Of a DNA stretch of 64,000 nt, positions 1 through 7,550 are shown piece by piece. The DNA comes from Pseudanabaena sp. M085S1SP2A07QC (GTDB lineage: Bacteria; Cyanobacteriota; Cyanobacteriia; Pseudanabaenales; Pseudanabaenaceae): positions 1 to 64,000 of the forward strand of contig JADBWK010000004.1 of NCBI GenBank assembly GCA_020404895.1, in the 5' to 3' direction. Both the position numbers and the translations under genes were made by a program. The notes beneath the pieces are model-generated. The model made no database searches. It was not told the DNA's origin and saw nothing but the letters and a program-made list of their open reading frames with translations. Numbering within the stretch: the stretch's first letter is position 1; the number at the start of each line of letters is the position of its first letter.

Positions 1-1
1 A

Positions 2-118
2 CGGCACTTTGCTCTTAATCTCTTAAGCCGTGATAAGTCTTCTAAGTCCAGTATGCGAGCTAAACGTCATAAGGCGGCTTGGGATCTGGCTTATCTTGAA
101 CATCTCCTTTCCCTTTGA
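2..118 (+). pseudogene. C-terminal end of an ISAs1-family transposase (cut by window edge)
   Basis: Frame 2 is open from the window edge to a TGA at 116-118. It reads like the last 38 residues of an ISAs1 / H-repeat-associated DDE transposase: an ALNLLSRDK stretch, a basic run, AKRHKAAWD, then a YLEHLL end. Family members end with the same Ala-Leu-xx-Leu-Leu, basic linker and Lys-Ala-Ala-Trp-Asp-x-x-Tyr-Leu pattern. Only the tail is visible, so whether the element is intact outside the window cannot be judged. The following 120 bases hold no convincing gene. Confidence 0.6.
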
Positions 119-239
119 TTTTTTATGCGGTTGCCCTGCATCGATCAGGTGGGAGACATATCGTGCGATCGCCGATGATTTAGAATCTCAAAGAAAATGC
201 TTTGATTCGGCAGGTACGTGAATGGGCGATAAATACTGT

Positions 240-366
240 CGGAATCACGGATTAAAAGGATTATTTGATTTCACGGATTTTGTTTGAGTTAAATTGTTTA
301 CAACTTCCCGCCTCTCCATCGAAGAATCTGCGTCATCCCTAAATCCGTCTAATCTGTGATTCTGAT
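240..366. repeat. Inverted repeat flanking the 3' end of coaE
   Basis: The sequence around 242-265 (GAATCACGGATTA...) reappears inverted at about 338-366 (AATCTGTGATTC on the + strand). The second arm runs into the last codons of coaE, so the final residues Ile-Thr-Asp and the stop are written by repeat sequence. The inner part (267-282) carries a further partial copy. No gene is seen in the stretch 119-348. Confidence 0.5.
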
Positions 367-951
367 GATTGATGAGCTAAATAGCGCACGATCAACTTGA
401 AAGAATAGCTCTTCGGTATCGTCTGAGTTAACTATTACTACGTCAGCCAACTCAATTTTTTCGGATTGAGACATTTGACTAGAGATTCTTTGTAATGCTT
501 CGGATTCTGAAAGATGATTGCGGTTAATTAGTCTTTGTAACTGTTGCTGGGGAGCGCAAACGATCGCCCAAATTTCGGTCACTAATTCTTGCATTTTTGC
601 CTCAAACAGCAAAGGAATCACCATTACCACTGTTGATGGCTCTAAATGTTTTGCTTGAGCAATTAAGCATTCTTGGACATAGGGATGGATTAGTCCTTCT
701 AGCCATTGACGCTCAAGTTCACTCTCAAATACGATCGCGCCCAACTTGCGGCGATCAAGGTTTCCTTGATCATCAAATATTAATTTGCCATAGCGATCGC
801 GAAGTTTTGCAAGGCGATCGCCTGTTAAAGCTTGTCTAGCATATAAATCAGCATCAAGAATTGGCAGTCCATAGGTCTGATGTAAATAATCAGAGACAGT
901 GGTTTTACCTGTGGCAATGCCTCCTGTGATGCCGATAATGCGCTGATTCAT
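349..951 (-). CDS. coaE: Dephospho-CoA kinase
   Basis: Phosphorylates the 3'-hydroxyl of dephospho-CoA, the last step of coenzyme A synthesis in the cytosol. The product starts MNQRIIGITGGIATGKTTVS, giving the P-loop GGIATGKTT at residues 9-17. The family DADLYAR motif and a LIHPYV segment follow, and the 200-residue length is normal. I chose the ATG at 951. An upstream in-frame ATG at 993 would add 14 residues, but these are encoded by a perfect intergenic hairpin (966-1000) and are not conserved family sequence. The C-terminus runs into a repeated sequence. Divergently transcribed from the SemiSWEET gene. Confidence 0.95.
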   Translation of the reverse strand: MNQRIIGITGGIATGKTTVSDYLHQTYGLPILDADLYARQALTGDRLAKLRDRYGKLIFDDQGNLDRRKLGAIVFESELERQWLEGLIHPYVQECLIAQAKHLEPSTVVMVIPLLFEAKMQELVTEIWAIVCAPQQQLQRLINRNHLSESEALQRISSQMSQSEKIELADVVIVNSDDTEELFFQVDRALFSSSIIRITD

Positions 952-965
952 ATGATTTAATTCTA

Positions 966-1000
966 ATTTGGGATGTTCTGCCAAGCAGAACATCCCAAAT
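966..1000. repeat. Perfect 15-bp hairpin in a divergent promoter region
   Basis: Arms 966-980 (ATTTGGGATGTTCTG) and 986-1000 are exact complements around the loop CCAAG. It lies between coaE (minus) and the SemiSWEET gene (plus), which point away from each other. It therefore cannot be a terminator of either, although its geometry matches the hairpins that end genes elsewhere in the window. Confidence 0.85.
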
Positions 1001-1019
1001 TATCCTATTTATTGAACTA

Positions 1020-1274
1020 ATGGATTTCACCAATATTCTTGGATTTACGGCTGCTTCTCTGACAACTATTGCCTTTTTGCCCCAAGTAATAAAGGTTTGG
1101 CGATCGCACTCAACTAAGGATATCTCTTTGCCTATGTTGGTTACTTTTATTGGAGGGATAACACTCTGGCTAATTTATGGCTTATTGGTCAATGCTGCAC
1201 CGATTTACCTTGCTAATGGCATTACCTTGATTTTGAACCTACTGATTTTACGCTTTAAACTTAAATATGGATAA
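1020..1274 (+). CDS. SemiSWEET-type sugar transporter (MtN3/PQ-loop family)
   Basis: An 84-residue inner-membrane protein with three predicted hydrophobic helices (about residues 5-24, 38-57 and 61-79). The PQ motif sits in helix 1 (TIAFLPQVIKVWRS), and a KDIS segment leads into helix 2. Family knowledge: a SemiSWEET is a single three-helix bundle that dimerises to move sugars down their gradient. Length and motif fit well; the substrate cannot be read from sequence. The downstream Z-ISO gene starts 52 bases after the stop, with a hairpin between them, so co-transcription is possible. Confidence 0.85.
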   Translation: MDFTNILGFTAASLTTIAFLPQVIKVWRSHSTKDISLPMLVTFIGGITLWLIYGLLVNAAPIYLANGITLILNLLILRFKLKYG

Positions 1275-1276
1275 AC

Positions 1277-1309
1277 TAGTGAGAGTGGTGCAAAGCACCA
1301 CCCTCACTA
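1277..1309. repeat. Intergenic hairpin, 14-bp stem
   Basis: Arms 1277-1290 (TAGTGAGAGTGGTG) and 1296-1309 pair with one G-T wobble around the loop CAAAG. There is no T-run on the + side. It separates two co-directional genes, so it may trim or attenuate the transcript rather than end it. Confidence 0.8.
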
Positions 1310-1326
1310 AAGTTAAAAGTTTTAAT

Positions 1327-2052
1327 ATGACCTCTCTTAGCTCCTTCTTCTCGACTTATTTCACCCATTTTCTAATGCTGGGTCTGATTTTGACCTTTGC
1401 GATCGCCCATAGTGGGCTTGCCGAATTACGGATGTGGGCTGAGGAGCGGATTGGCGCAAGGCTATATCGGGTGATTTTTGCACTAGTTAGCATTCCCCTT
1501 GCCGTAGTATTACTGATTTATTTCTTCAACCATCGCTATGACGGGGCGCAGTTGTGGAATGTGCAAGGAGTTACAGGCGTAAGTGAGTTTGTCTTAATTC
1601 TTTCAGCAATTTCCTTCCTTTTTCTCTATCCAGCTACGTTTAACTTAACTGAAGTAGCCGCAATCAAAAAGCCAGAGGTACATTTATTTGAAACGGGGAT
1701 CATTCGTATTTGTCGTCATCCACAAATGATTGGTCAATGTCTATGGGGTATAGCCCATGCCCTGTGGTTAGGAACATCTTTTACATTGGTAACGGCGATC
1801 GCGTTGGTTGTTTACCATTTATTCGCTGTGTGGCATGGTGATCAACGTTTGTTTAAGCGTTATGGAGATGCTTTCTTGGCTGTGAAGGAGCGAACATCGA
1901 TAATGCCATTTGTAGCGATCGCTCAAGGCCGTCAGCAATTAGTTCTAAAAGAATTTGTGCGCCCTGCTTATATTGGTGTTGCAATTACGATTGTTTTATT
2001 TAGATGGCTACATCCGATCGCAATTACTGCGTCTGCAAATGTAAATTGGTAA
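1327..2052 (+). CDS. 15-cis-zeta-carotene isomerase (Z-ISO, NnrU family)
   Basis: A membrane protein of 241 residues with about six hydrophobic segments. The C-terminal half matches plant and cyanobacterial Z-ISO: GIIRICRHPQMIGQ, then LWGIAHALWLG, a YHLFAVWHGDQRL block, KERTSIMPF and an EFVRP end. In that family, conserved histidines of this kind bind the heme used to isomerise 9,15,9'-tri-cis-zeta-carotene during carotenoid synthesis. The start is the ATG at 1327. An in-frame ATG at 1267 would place the intergenic hairpin in the protein. NnrU-type membrane protein is the fallback call. A bidirectional terminator follows. Confidence 0.85.
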   Translation: MTSLSSFFSTYFTHFLMLGLILTFAIAHSGLAELRMWAEERIGARLYRVIFALVSIPLAVVLLIYFFNHRYDGAQLWNVQGVTGVSEFVLILSAISFLFLYPATFNLTEVAAIKKPEVHLFETGIIRICRHPQMIGQCLWGIAHALWLGTSFTLVTAIALVVYHLFAVWHGDQRLFKRYGDAFLAVKERTSIMPFVAIAQGRQQLVLKEFVRPAYIGVAITIVLFRWLHPIAITASANVNW

Positions 2053-2058
2053 AATTCA

Positions 2059-2100
2059 AATCAAAAAAAGAGGGTGTTTTACACCCTCTTTTTTTTGATT
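2059..2100. terminator. Bidirectional intrinsic terminator between Z-ISO and sasA
   Basis: Stem GAGGGTGT / ACACCCTC with a TTT loop, flanked by seven A's on the left and eight T's on the right. It therefore acts as a hairpin plus U-tract on both strands. It lies between two convergent genes and overlaps the sasA stop codon. Confidence 0.9.
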
Positions 2101-3211
2101 AATAAACGGGAAGCGTAAATCGGAAACAACTGCCTTTTTTGCCGATCGCATCATCCACCCAGATATGACCATAATGCGCGGTAATAATGCGGCGACAAAG
2201 TGATAAGCCAATACCATAGCCATCAGCATCGCCATCACGTTCTAGTCGATAACGCTCCTCGAAAACGCGATCGCGCATTTCCGCAGGTATCCCTGGTCCG
2301 TTGTCAGTAATGCTAACTTCAATCTTCTGAGAAGTACGATGCATAACTGTTAGCTCGATTTTGCCGCCTTCGGGGGTGTATTTTGTCGCGTTACCTAAGA
2401 GGTTGATTAAGACTTGACGAATTTTTTCTTGATCGATATAAACAGGCGGCAAATCGGTAGGAATATCCTTGACTAATTTTTGGTGCTTCCCCTCAAGACA
2501 TTTACTGAAATAAAAATCACTCACTACGCTATGACATAGCTGATCAAATTGGATTTTTTGGCGTTGCGTACGAAATTGGGCATTAGCACCTCGTCCTGCT
2601 TCAAGAATGTCGGTGATCATGCTGTCAGCATCACGCGCTTTGTTGCGAGCATGTTTGAGTAAGCGAGACACCGTTTGTGGATCGATTTTGTCTCCGCTTT
2701 TTTCGATCGTATCGATCGCTAATAAAATTGCGGTTAAGGGATTTCGCAGATCATGGGCTAGCATCCCTAAGACTCGATCCTTAAAACGAATTTGCTCCTC
2801 AATTTCAGATTTTTCTTGTGACAGTCTAAACACGTCATCAGCAAGACGTGCAACTTCATTCATATAGTCAATATTCTGAGCAAGTTCGGGCGGATGATTA
2901 TTTGTTTTGTCTAATACCTGCTGTTTCCAAGTATCCAAGCTATTTTCTAGCTGTTTAAGTATGTTTTTCCCCGCGATCGTTTGTCTTGGTAAAGGAGACA
3001 ATTTAAGCAAAGCTGGCGACATGACGACTTTAAATAGTTCGGCAAGTTGTGGCTGACTTGCCACATTAATTATTTGGAGTTCGGATTTGCAATCATTTTC
3101 TCGTTGCAAAAATTCCTCCACTTCCTTGACTAAATCCTTTGCCTTGGGGCGATCGTCAATAAATAGTAAGAGTTGTAGGGTTGATTCAGGTAATGTTGGA
3201 ATAGTCCTCAT
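2099..3211 (-). CDS. sasA: Circadian clock output histidine kinase SasA
   Basis: Has the N-terminal KaiB-like thioredoxin-fold domain diagnostic of SasA (residues about 5-95: LQLLLFIDDRP, SPALLKLSPLPRQT). A helical linker follows, then a HisKA domain with the phospho-acceptor H153 in LAHDLRNPLT. The HATPase_c domain has N-box LLGNATKYTP, G1 DNGPGIP and G2 GYGIGLSLC. Known role: reads the KaiC phosphorylation state and phosphorylates RpaA to drive rhythmic transcription. ATG at 3211 is preferred; a TTG six codons upstream is possible. Soluble, no membrane segment. No response regulator is adjacent, as is usual for this gene. Confidence 0.93.
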   Translation of the reverse strand: MRTIPTLPESTLQLLLFIDDRPKAKDLVKEVEEFLQRENDCKSELQIINVASQPQLAELFKVVMSPALLKLSPLPRQTIAGKNILKQLENSLDTWKQQVLDKTNNHPPELAQNIDYMNEVARLADDVFRLSQEKSEIEEQIRFKDRVLGMLAHDLRNPLTAILLAIDTIEKSGDKIDPQTVSRLLKHARNKARDADSMITDILEAGRGANAQFRTQRQKIQFDQLCHSVVSDFYFSKCLEGKHQKLVKDIPTDLPPVYIDQEKIRQVLINLLGNATKYTPEGGKIELTVMHRTSQKIEVSITDNGPGIPAEMRDRVFEERYRLERDGDADGYGIGLSLCRRIITAHYGHIWVDDAIGKKGSCFRFTLPVY

Positions 3212-3271
3212 TAGTTTTCGGACTCGCAACGGATTTTTTAAGACATTCTTAATAATTATATTATTGTTCTC

Positions 3272-5728
3272 ATGGTTTTACCTCAACAGCGATGGCAGAT
3301 TTTCTCACCACAACCAGATTTGTCACGAGAGATCGCTGATTCTACGGGACTTTCACCCATAATCGCGCAAGTTTTGCTAAATCGCGGTATTAACACGACC
3401 GAAGCTGCCAAGGTTTTTCTTGATCCCGAACTGGAAGATTTGCCTGACCCAAAACAAGAATTTCCTGACTTAATCAAGAGTATTGACCGTATTGAACTAG
3501 CCATTAAAAATGGCGATCGTGTTAACATCTGTGGCGATTACGATGTCGATGGCATGACCAGCACGGCTTTACTGATTCGTACTTTGCGATTATTAGGAGG
3601 AAATGTCGAATATGAAATTCCTAATCGGAAGAAGGATGGCTATGGAATTAATAAGACGATTGTGAAGGCTTGTCATGATCGCGGCGTGAAATTAATTATT
3701 ACTGTAGACAATGGCATAAAGGCTTATGATGCGATCGCCTTTGCCAAATCCTTAAATATTTCTGTAATTATCACCGATCACCACGATATTCCCAAAGAAA
3801 TTAGCGAAATTCCTCCCGCAACGGCGATCCTCAATCCTAAATATCAAGTCGATCCAAATTCACCTTATGCATCGATCGCTGGAGTTGGTGTTGCATACGT
3901 CTTGGCTTTGGAATTAAGCGATCGCTTTGGCAAACGTTCTGAATTAGAAAATCCATTATTAGAATTATTTACACTAGGTACAATTGCTGATCTCGCTTCA
4001 CTCACAGGCATCAATCGCCGCTTAGTAAAAAAAGGTTTGCGCTTACTTTCTCAGTCGAAAGTGATAGGAATTATTGCTCTAATTAATGAAACGGGAATTG
4101 CCAAGGATAAACAAACGGGAATGAAACCTGAAGCGATCGGGTTTGGTTTAGGTCCCAGAATTAATGCGATCGGTCGCATTGGTAATCCGCAGGTAATTAT
4201 TGATCTTTTAACTTGTGAAGAAATGGGAGAAGCGATCGCTTTAGCTCAAGAATGTGAAGCCACTAATCGCAAGCGTAAAAAGTTGTGTACAGATATCGAA
4301 GAAGAGGCGATCGCCTATATGACCCAAAAAAAGTCGGAAGGTTTTGATATTACGCAGGAACGGGTTTTGGTAATTGTCGATCGGGAAGTTCAAAATGCCC
4401 TCACTTCGTTTAAAAATAAAAAAACAAAATCTACATCACCTGAAGAAAATGATTTATCTAAGTCTAAGGGCTGGGATCATGGAGTAATCGGAATTGTTGC
4501 TTCTCGACTAGTGGAACGTTATGGCGCACCCGTATTTATCGGTAGTTATGAAGATGCTCATTCCGAGGATTTAGGAACAGATTGCCAAGAAGCAAATCAT
4601 CAAGGCGCAACTATTAGATTCTCAGTGCGAGGTATTCCCGAATTCCATGTTTCCGATTCCCTAGAATATGAGTATATCAAGAGTATTCGGAATAAAGGTG
4701 GTGGACATAAAGCCGCAGGAGGATTTACACTTCCTGCGGAGAACATAGAGAAGTTACGAAGCGGACTAAGAGAATTTGCCGATCGCGAAAATATTCTCCC
4801 TAGTCACATTAGCCCACTGATTAATGTCGATGTCCTAGCTGATCTTAGTGATATCTCGATGACGATGTTGCAAGCCTGCGATCGCCTCCAACCTTGTGGA
4901 CTCGGCAATCCCGATCCTGTATTTTATAGCGAAAATGTGCGAGTACTTGCTCAACAAACTCGTGGTAAAGATAAAGTCAAACATCTTTCGCTTACGCTGG
5001 ATACGGGCAATGGCGAAAAGCTGAAGGCGATCGCATGGCGATGGGGAGAATATTGTCCTGTGCCTGATTATGTGGATATTGCCTATAAGTTAAGGGCTAA
5101 TCAATGGCAAGATACAACTTCAGTAGAATTAGAAGTAGTTGGTATTCGCGAGGCAACAGGTACAGCGATGAAAAGTTCTCAAAATTTGCCTAAGCAATTA
5201 CAATTGCAATATAACCCTGCTCCAATAATTACGAAATTTCCTCAATGGCAGAAACTGAGTGAAGCGCCAAGACCTTTGCCTCGTCCGTTATTGCTATATG
5301 GGTGTGATCGCCCTGCTGATAAATTTCAAGGTGATGTCGATTGCGATCGCCCTCAAAGAGGTCGAGGTTATCAAGCGATCGTGCTTTGGTCTATGCCGCC
5401 ATCTTTCACGCATCTACAATGGCTAATTGCGATCGCGAAACCCGACTATATCTATCTCGGCTCCCATATTCCTTCTGTTCCTTCTATCGATCAATTTCGC
5501 GCCCAAGTTCAATCTCTCGATTTAGAGAATATCAAGATTCTCAATCTCTTAGATCTTGCCCAGCAATGGTGGATTGCTCCTAGTGCGATCGTCTCGGCTT
5601 TACGCGAATTAAACTACATCTGCGATTTCCCTCCGACATTACCACTTGATGGCGAACTTCTCAGAATGCAAAAATGGTATGGAATTGCGATTAATAAAAT
5701 TGCAGTAATTCTTGCTGATCAAAAATAA
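3272..5728 (+). CDS. recJ: Single-stranded-DNA-specific exonuclease RecJ
   Basis: A 5'-3' ssDNA exonuclease for recombination and mismatch/base-excision repair. DHH-family motifs: CGDYDVDGMTST near residue 88, TVDNGIKAYDA, and the name motif TDHHD near 170. The DHHA1 motif GGGHKAAGG follows near 475, then an OB-like nucleic-acid-binding domain ending near 620. The protein has 818 residues, longer than the E. coli enzyme (about 577). It carries an insert around residues 370-400 and a C-terminal extension typical of cyanobacterial RecJ. Many HIP1 octamers mark it as native. It is divergent from sasA with a short shared upstream region. Confidence 0.95.
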   Translation: MVLPQQRWQIFSPQPDLSREIADSTGLSPIIAQVLLNRGINTTEAAKVFLDPELEDLPDPKQEFPDLIKSIDRIELAIKNGDRVNICGDYDVDGMTSTALLIRTLRLLGGNVEYEIPNRKKDGYGINKTIVKACHDRGVKLIITVDNGIKAYDAIAFAKSLNISVIITDHHDIPKEISEIPPATAILNPKYQVDPNSPYASIAGVGVAYVLALELSDRFGKRSELENPLLELFTLGTIADLASLTGINRRLVKKGLRLLSQSKVIGIIALINETGIAKDKQTGMKPEAIGFGLGPRINAIGRIGNPQVIIDLLTCEEMGEAIALAQECEATNRKRKKLCTDIEEEAIAYMTQKKSEGFDITQERVLVIVDREVQNALTSFKNKKTKSTSPEENDLSKSKGWDHGVIGIVASRLVERYGAPVFIGSYEDAHSEDLGTDCQEANHQGATIRFSVRGIPEFHVSDSLEYEYIKSIRNKGGGHKAAGGFTLPAENIEKLRSGLREFADRENILPSHISPLINVDVLADLSDISMTMLQACDRLQPCGLGNPDPVFYSENVRVLAQQTRGKDKVKHLSLTLDTGNGEKLKAIAWRWGEYCPVPDYVDIAYKLRANQWQDTTSVELEVVGIREATGTAMKSSQNLPKQLQLQYNPAPIITKFPQWQKLSEAPRPLPRPLLLYGCDRPADKFQGDVDCDRPQRGRGYQAIVLWSMPPSFTHLQWLIAIAKPDYIYLGSHIPSVPSIDQFRAQVQSLDLENIKILNLLDLAQQWWIAPSAIVSALRELNYICDFPPTLPLDGELLRMQKWYGIAINKIAVILADQK

Positions 5729-5787
5729 TCACATATACTTATAGCTGATCTACTTGAAGATTCTTTGGAAAATTTTGGAGACTAATT

Positions 5788-6018
5788 ATGACCGTCGCAA
5801 CATATCCAAACTTGCTCAAAAGGACTGTTCTTCTCTATCGCGATGAAGATGGCTATTTTATTGTGGAAGTTCCCAGTTTAGCTGGTTGTGTCAGTCAAGG
5901 TGAAACTAGAGAAGAAGCTCTAGCCAATATCCAAGAAGCGATCGCTTTGCATATCGAAGTTTTACAAGATCGGGGTGAGCCTATTCCCAATGACAATATC
6001 GAAGTCATTTCGCTATAA
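5788..6018 (+). CDS. HicB-family antitoxin
   Basis: 76 residues with the HicB fold signature: a DEDGYFIVEVPSLAGCVSQG strand region, then TREEALANIQEAI and a short C-terminal tail. Family knowledge: HicB binds and blocks the HicA mRNA interferase and represses its own operon. The usual C-terminal DNA-binding helix-turn-helix or ribbon-helix-helix is absent in this short form. Transcribed just upstream of the HicA gene; antitoxin-first order is common in cyanobacteria. A HIP1-like GCGATCGC within the gene suggests long residence. Confidence 0.88.
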   Translation: MTVATYPNLLKRTVLLYRDEDGYFIVEVPSLAGCVSQGETREEALANIQEAIALHIEVLQDRGEPIPNDNIEVISL

Positions 6019-6087
6019 GTAAACTTTATTGCCAAAAAAACATGTTTGCTTTATTTTGCGAATAATAACGTTAAAGGCTATTTTGAT

Positions 6088-6309
6088 ATGAGTAAACTCC
6101 CTGTAATTTCGGGTGCGGAGTGCATAAAAGCATTAGAAAAAGTTGGCTTTGTTGTCAATCGTCAACGTGGTAGCCACATTACATTAGTTCGACAAGAACC
6201 ATCAACTCAGTTAACCGTTCCCAATCATAAAACTATAGCCAAAGGGACTTTGAGAACAATCATTCGTGATTCAGGCTTGACAGTGGACGAGTTTGTGGAT
6301 TTATTGTGA
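6088..6309 (+). CDS. HicA-family mRNA interferase toxin
   Basis: 73 residues with a double-stranded-RNA-binding-like fold: LPVISGAECIKALEKVGF, then RQRGSHITLVR with the catalytic-type Gly-Ser-His, and VPNHKTIAKGTLRTIIR. Family HicA toxins cleave mRNA using this histidine. The start is taken at the ATG at 6088 (MSKLPVISG); an in-frame upstream start at 6046 would add 14 non-conserved residues. It lies 69 bases after HicB, so the two probably share a transcript. Every expected motif is present, so it looks intact. Confidence 0.87.
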   Translation: MSKLPVISGAECIKALEKVGFVVNRQRGSHITLVRQEPSTQLTVPNHKTIAKGTLRTIIRDSGLTVDEFVDLL

Positions 6310-6364
6310 GAATTTTATTTGACATAAAAAACTGATCAGATTTTTTTGATCTAGAAAAATATCC

Positions 6365-6520
6365 TTAAAGCTTTGCCATATTTGCTTTCATGATAAATCT
6401 TTCGAGAGTGACAATCTCTACGCGATCGCCATAGGGAATATATTACTGCAAATCACCTGAAATATAGAATTCGCGCAGAGTCCAACCTTCACCACCAAGG
6501 ACTAAAGAGCGCCTCAAAAA
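6365..6520 (-). pseudogene. Degraded coding remnant of unknown family
   Basis: On the minus strand one frame reads about 50 plausible residues (LVLGGEGWTLREF, then YIPYGDRVEIVTLERF, then MKANMAKL). It is interrupted by a TAA after GDLQ and has no start upstream of 6520. Codon use and the single internal stop suggest the end of a decayed gene. I do not recognise the family. The rest of 6310-6614 is AT-rich, with one HIP1 site at 6423 and no gene. Confidence 0.35.
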
Positions 6521-6614
6521 TCAATCGCAAGAATAACGTACTATATTCATATATAGAGATCATTTTTGTTGTAAGCTAATTAGCCATTTGTTTTAAAAAT
6601 GTGTAAAAATTTCC

Positions 6615-7550
6615 GTGAGTATAACAAAAACAGAAATGACTGAATTATATCAGCCTGAAAAAACGACATCTCGGCGTAGAAGTAGTAATCTTGTTTTACG
6701 TCCGTTTCTCAAATGGGCTGGTGGTAAAAGACAACTATTACCAGTCTTAAGACAATATATTCCTAAAAACTGGAGTTCTGGTTCTAGTAAATATTTTGAA
6801 CCATTTATTGGGGCTGGGGCATTTCTATTTGATTTACAACCCAAAAAAGCACTTATTAATGATACTAATAAAGAGCTAATCAATTGCTATCTAACAATTA
6901 AAGATAATCCAGATGAATTATTAGAACTTACCAGAGAATATCAAAAGAATATTTCTAAAAAACGTTACTATGAGTTGCGTGAATTAGATCGTGACCCAGA
7001 AGAATTTGAACAGCTTTCTAACGTACAAAGAGCCGCAAGAATTATTTATCTAAATAAGACTTGTTTTAATGGACTATTTCGAGTCAATAGTCAAGGTCAG
7101 TTTAATGTTCCTTATGGTGACAATAAAAACCCTATAGTTGCAGACGAAGCTATTATTAAAGGAATAAGTAAATACTTAAACAAAAATAAAATTGAAATTA
7201 CAAGTCAAGATTTTAAAGATGCAGTTTCCAAAGCAAAAAATGAGGATTTTATATACTTTGATCCTCCCTATGATCCTGTATCTGATTCATCATCCTTTAC
7301 TGGCTATGACATGAATGGTTTTGGCAAAGAAGAACAAATTTGTCTACAAAAATTAAGTGAGCGTCTAATTGATAAAGGCTGTAATGTTTTACTCAGTAAC
7401 TCATCAACAAATTTTATTAAAGATCTTTATAGTGACAAACAATATTATTCAATTATTGAGGTGGCTGCAACCAGACATATTAATTCTGTTGGCACAGGAA
7501 GAGGAAAAATTAATGAAGTAATAATTTTTAGTAAGTACGATGTCAAATAA
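6615..7550 (+). CDS. Dam-type DNA adenine N6-methyltransferase (D12 class)
   Basis: Transfers a methyl group from SAM to adenine N6. The SAM-side motif FLKWAGGKRQ is at residues 31-40, and FEPFIGAGAF near 62 corresponds to motif I. The catalytic DPPY starts at residue 216 and is followed by a SSSFTGYDMNGF segment like that of GATC-specific Dam and DpnM enzymes. GATC specificity is therefore likely but inferred. Starts with GTG at 6615 (ATG at 6636 is an alternative). Its stop lies 11 bases inside the next gene, making a tight R-M operon. The gene is AT-rich and lacks GCGATCGC, unlike its neighbours, which points to horizontal acquisition. Confidence 0.92.
   Translation: MSITKTEMTELYQPEKTTSRRRSSNLVLRPFLKWAGGKRQLLPVLRQYIPKNWSSGSSKYFEPFIGAGAFLFDLQPKKALINDTNKELINCYLTIKDNPDELLELTREYQKNISKKRYYELRELDRDPEEFEQLSNVQRAARIIYLNKTCFNGLFRVNSQGQFNVPYGDNKNPIVADEAIIKGISKYLNKNKIEITSQDFKDAVSKAKNEDFIYFDPPYDPVSDSSSFTGYDMNGFGKEEQICLQKLSERLIDKGCNVLLSNSSTNFIKDLYSDKQYYSIIEVAATRHINSVGTGRGKINEVIIFSKYDVK

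Noticed and set aside
30-221. 63-residue + strand open frame at the window start
   Set aside because: Out of frame with the transposase tail, no family features, and contains a repeat boundary; judged a chance frame.
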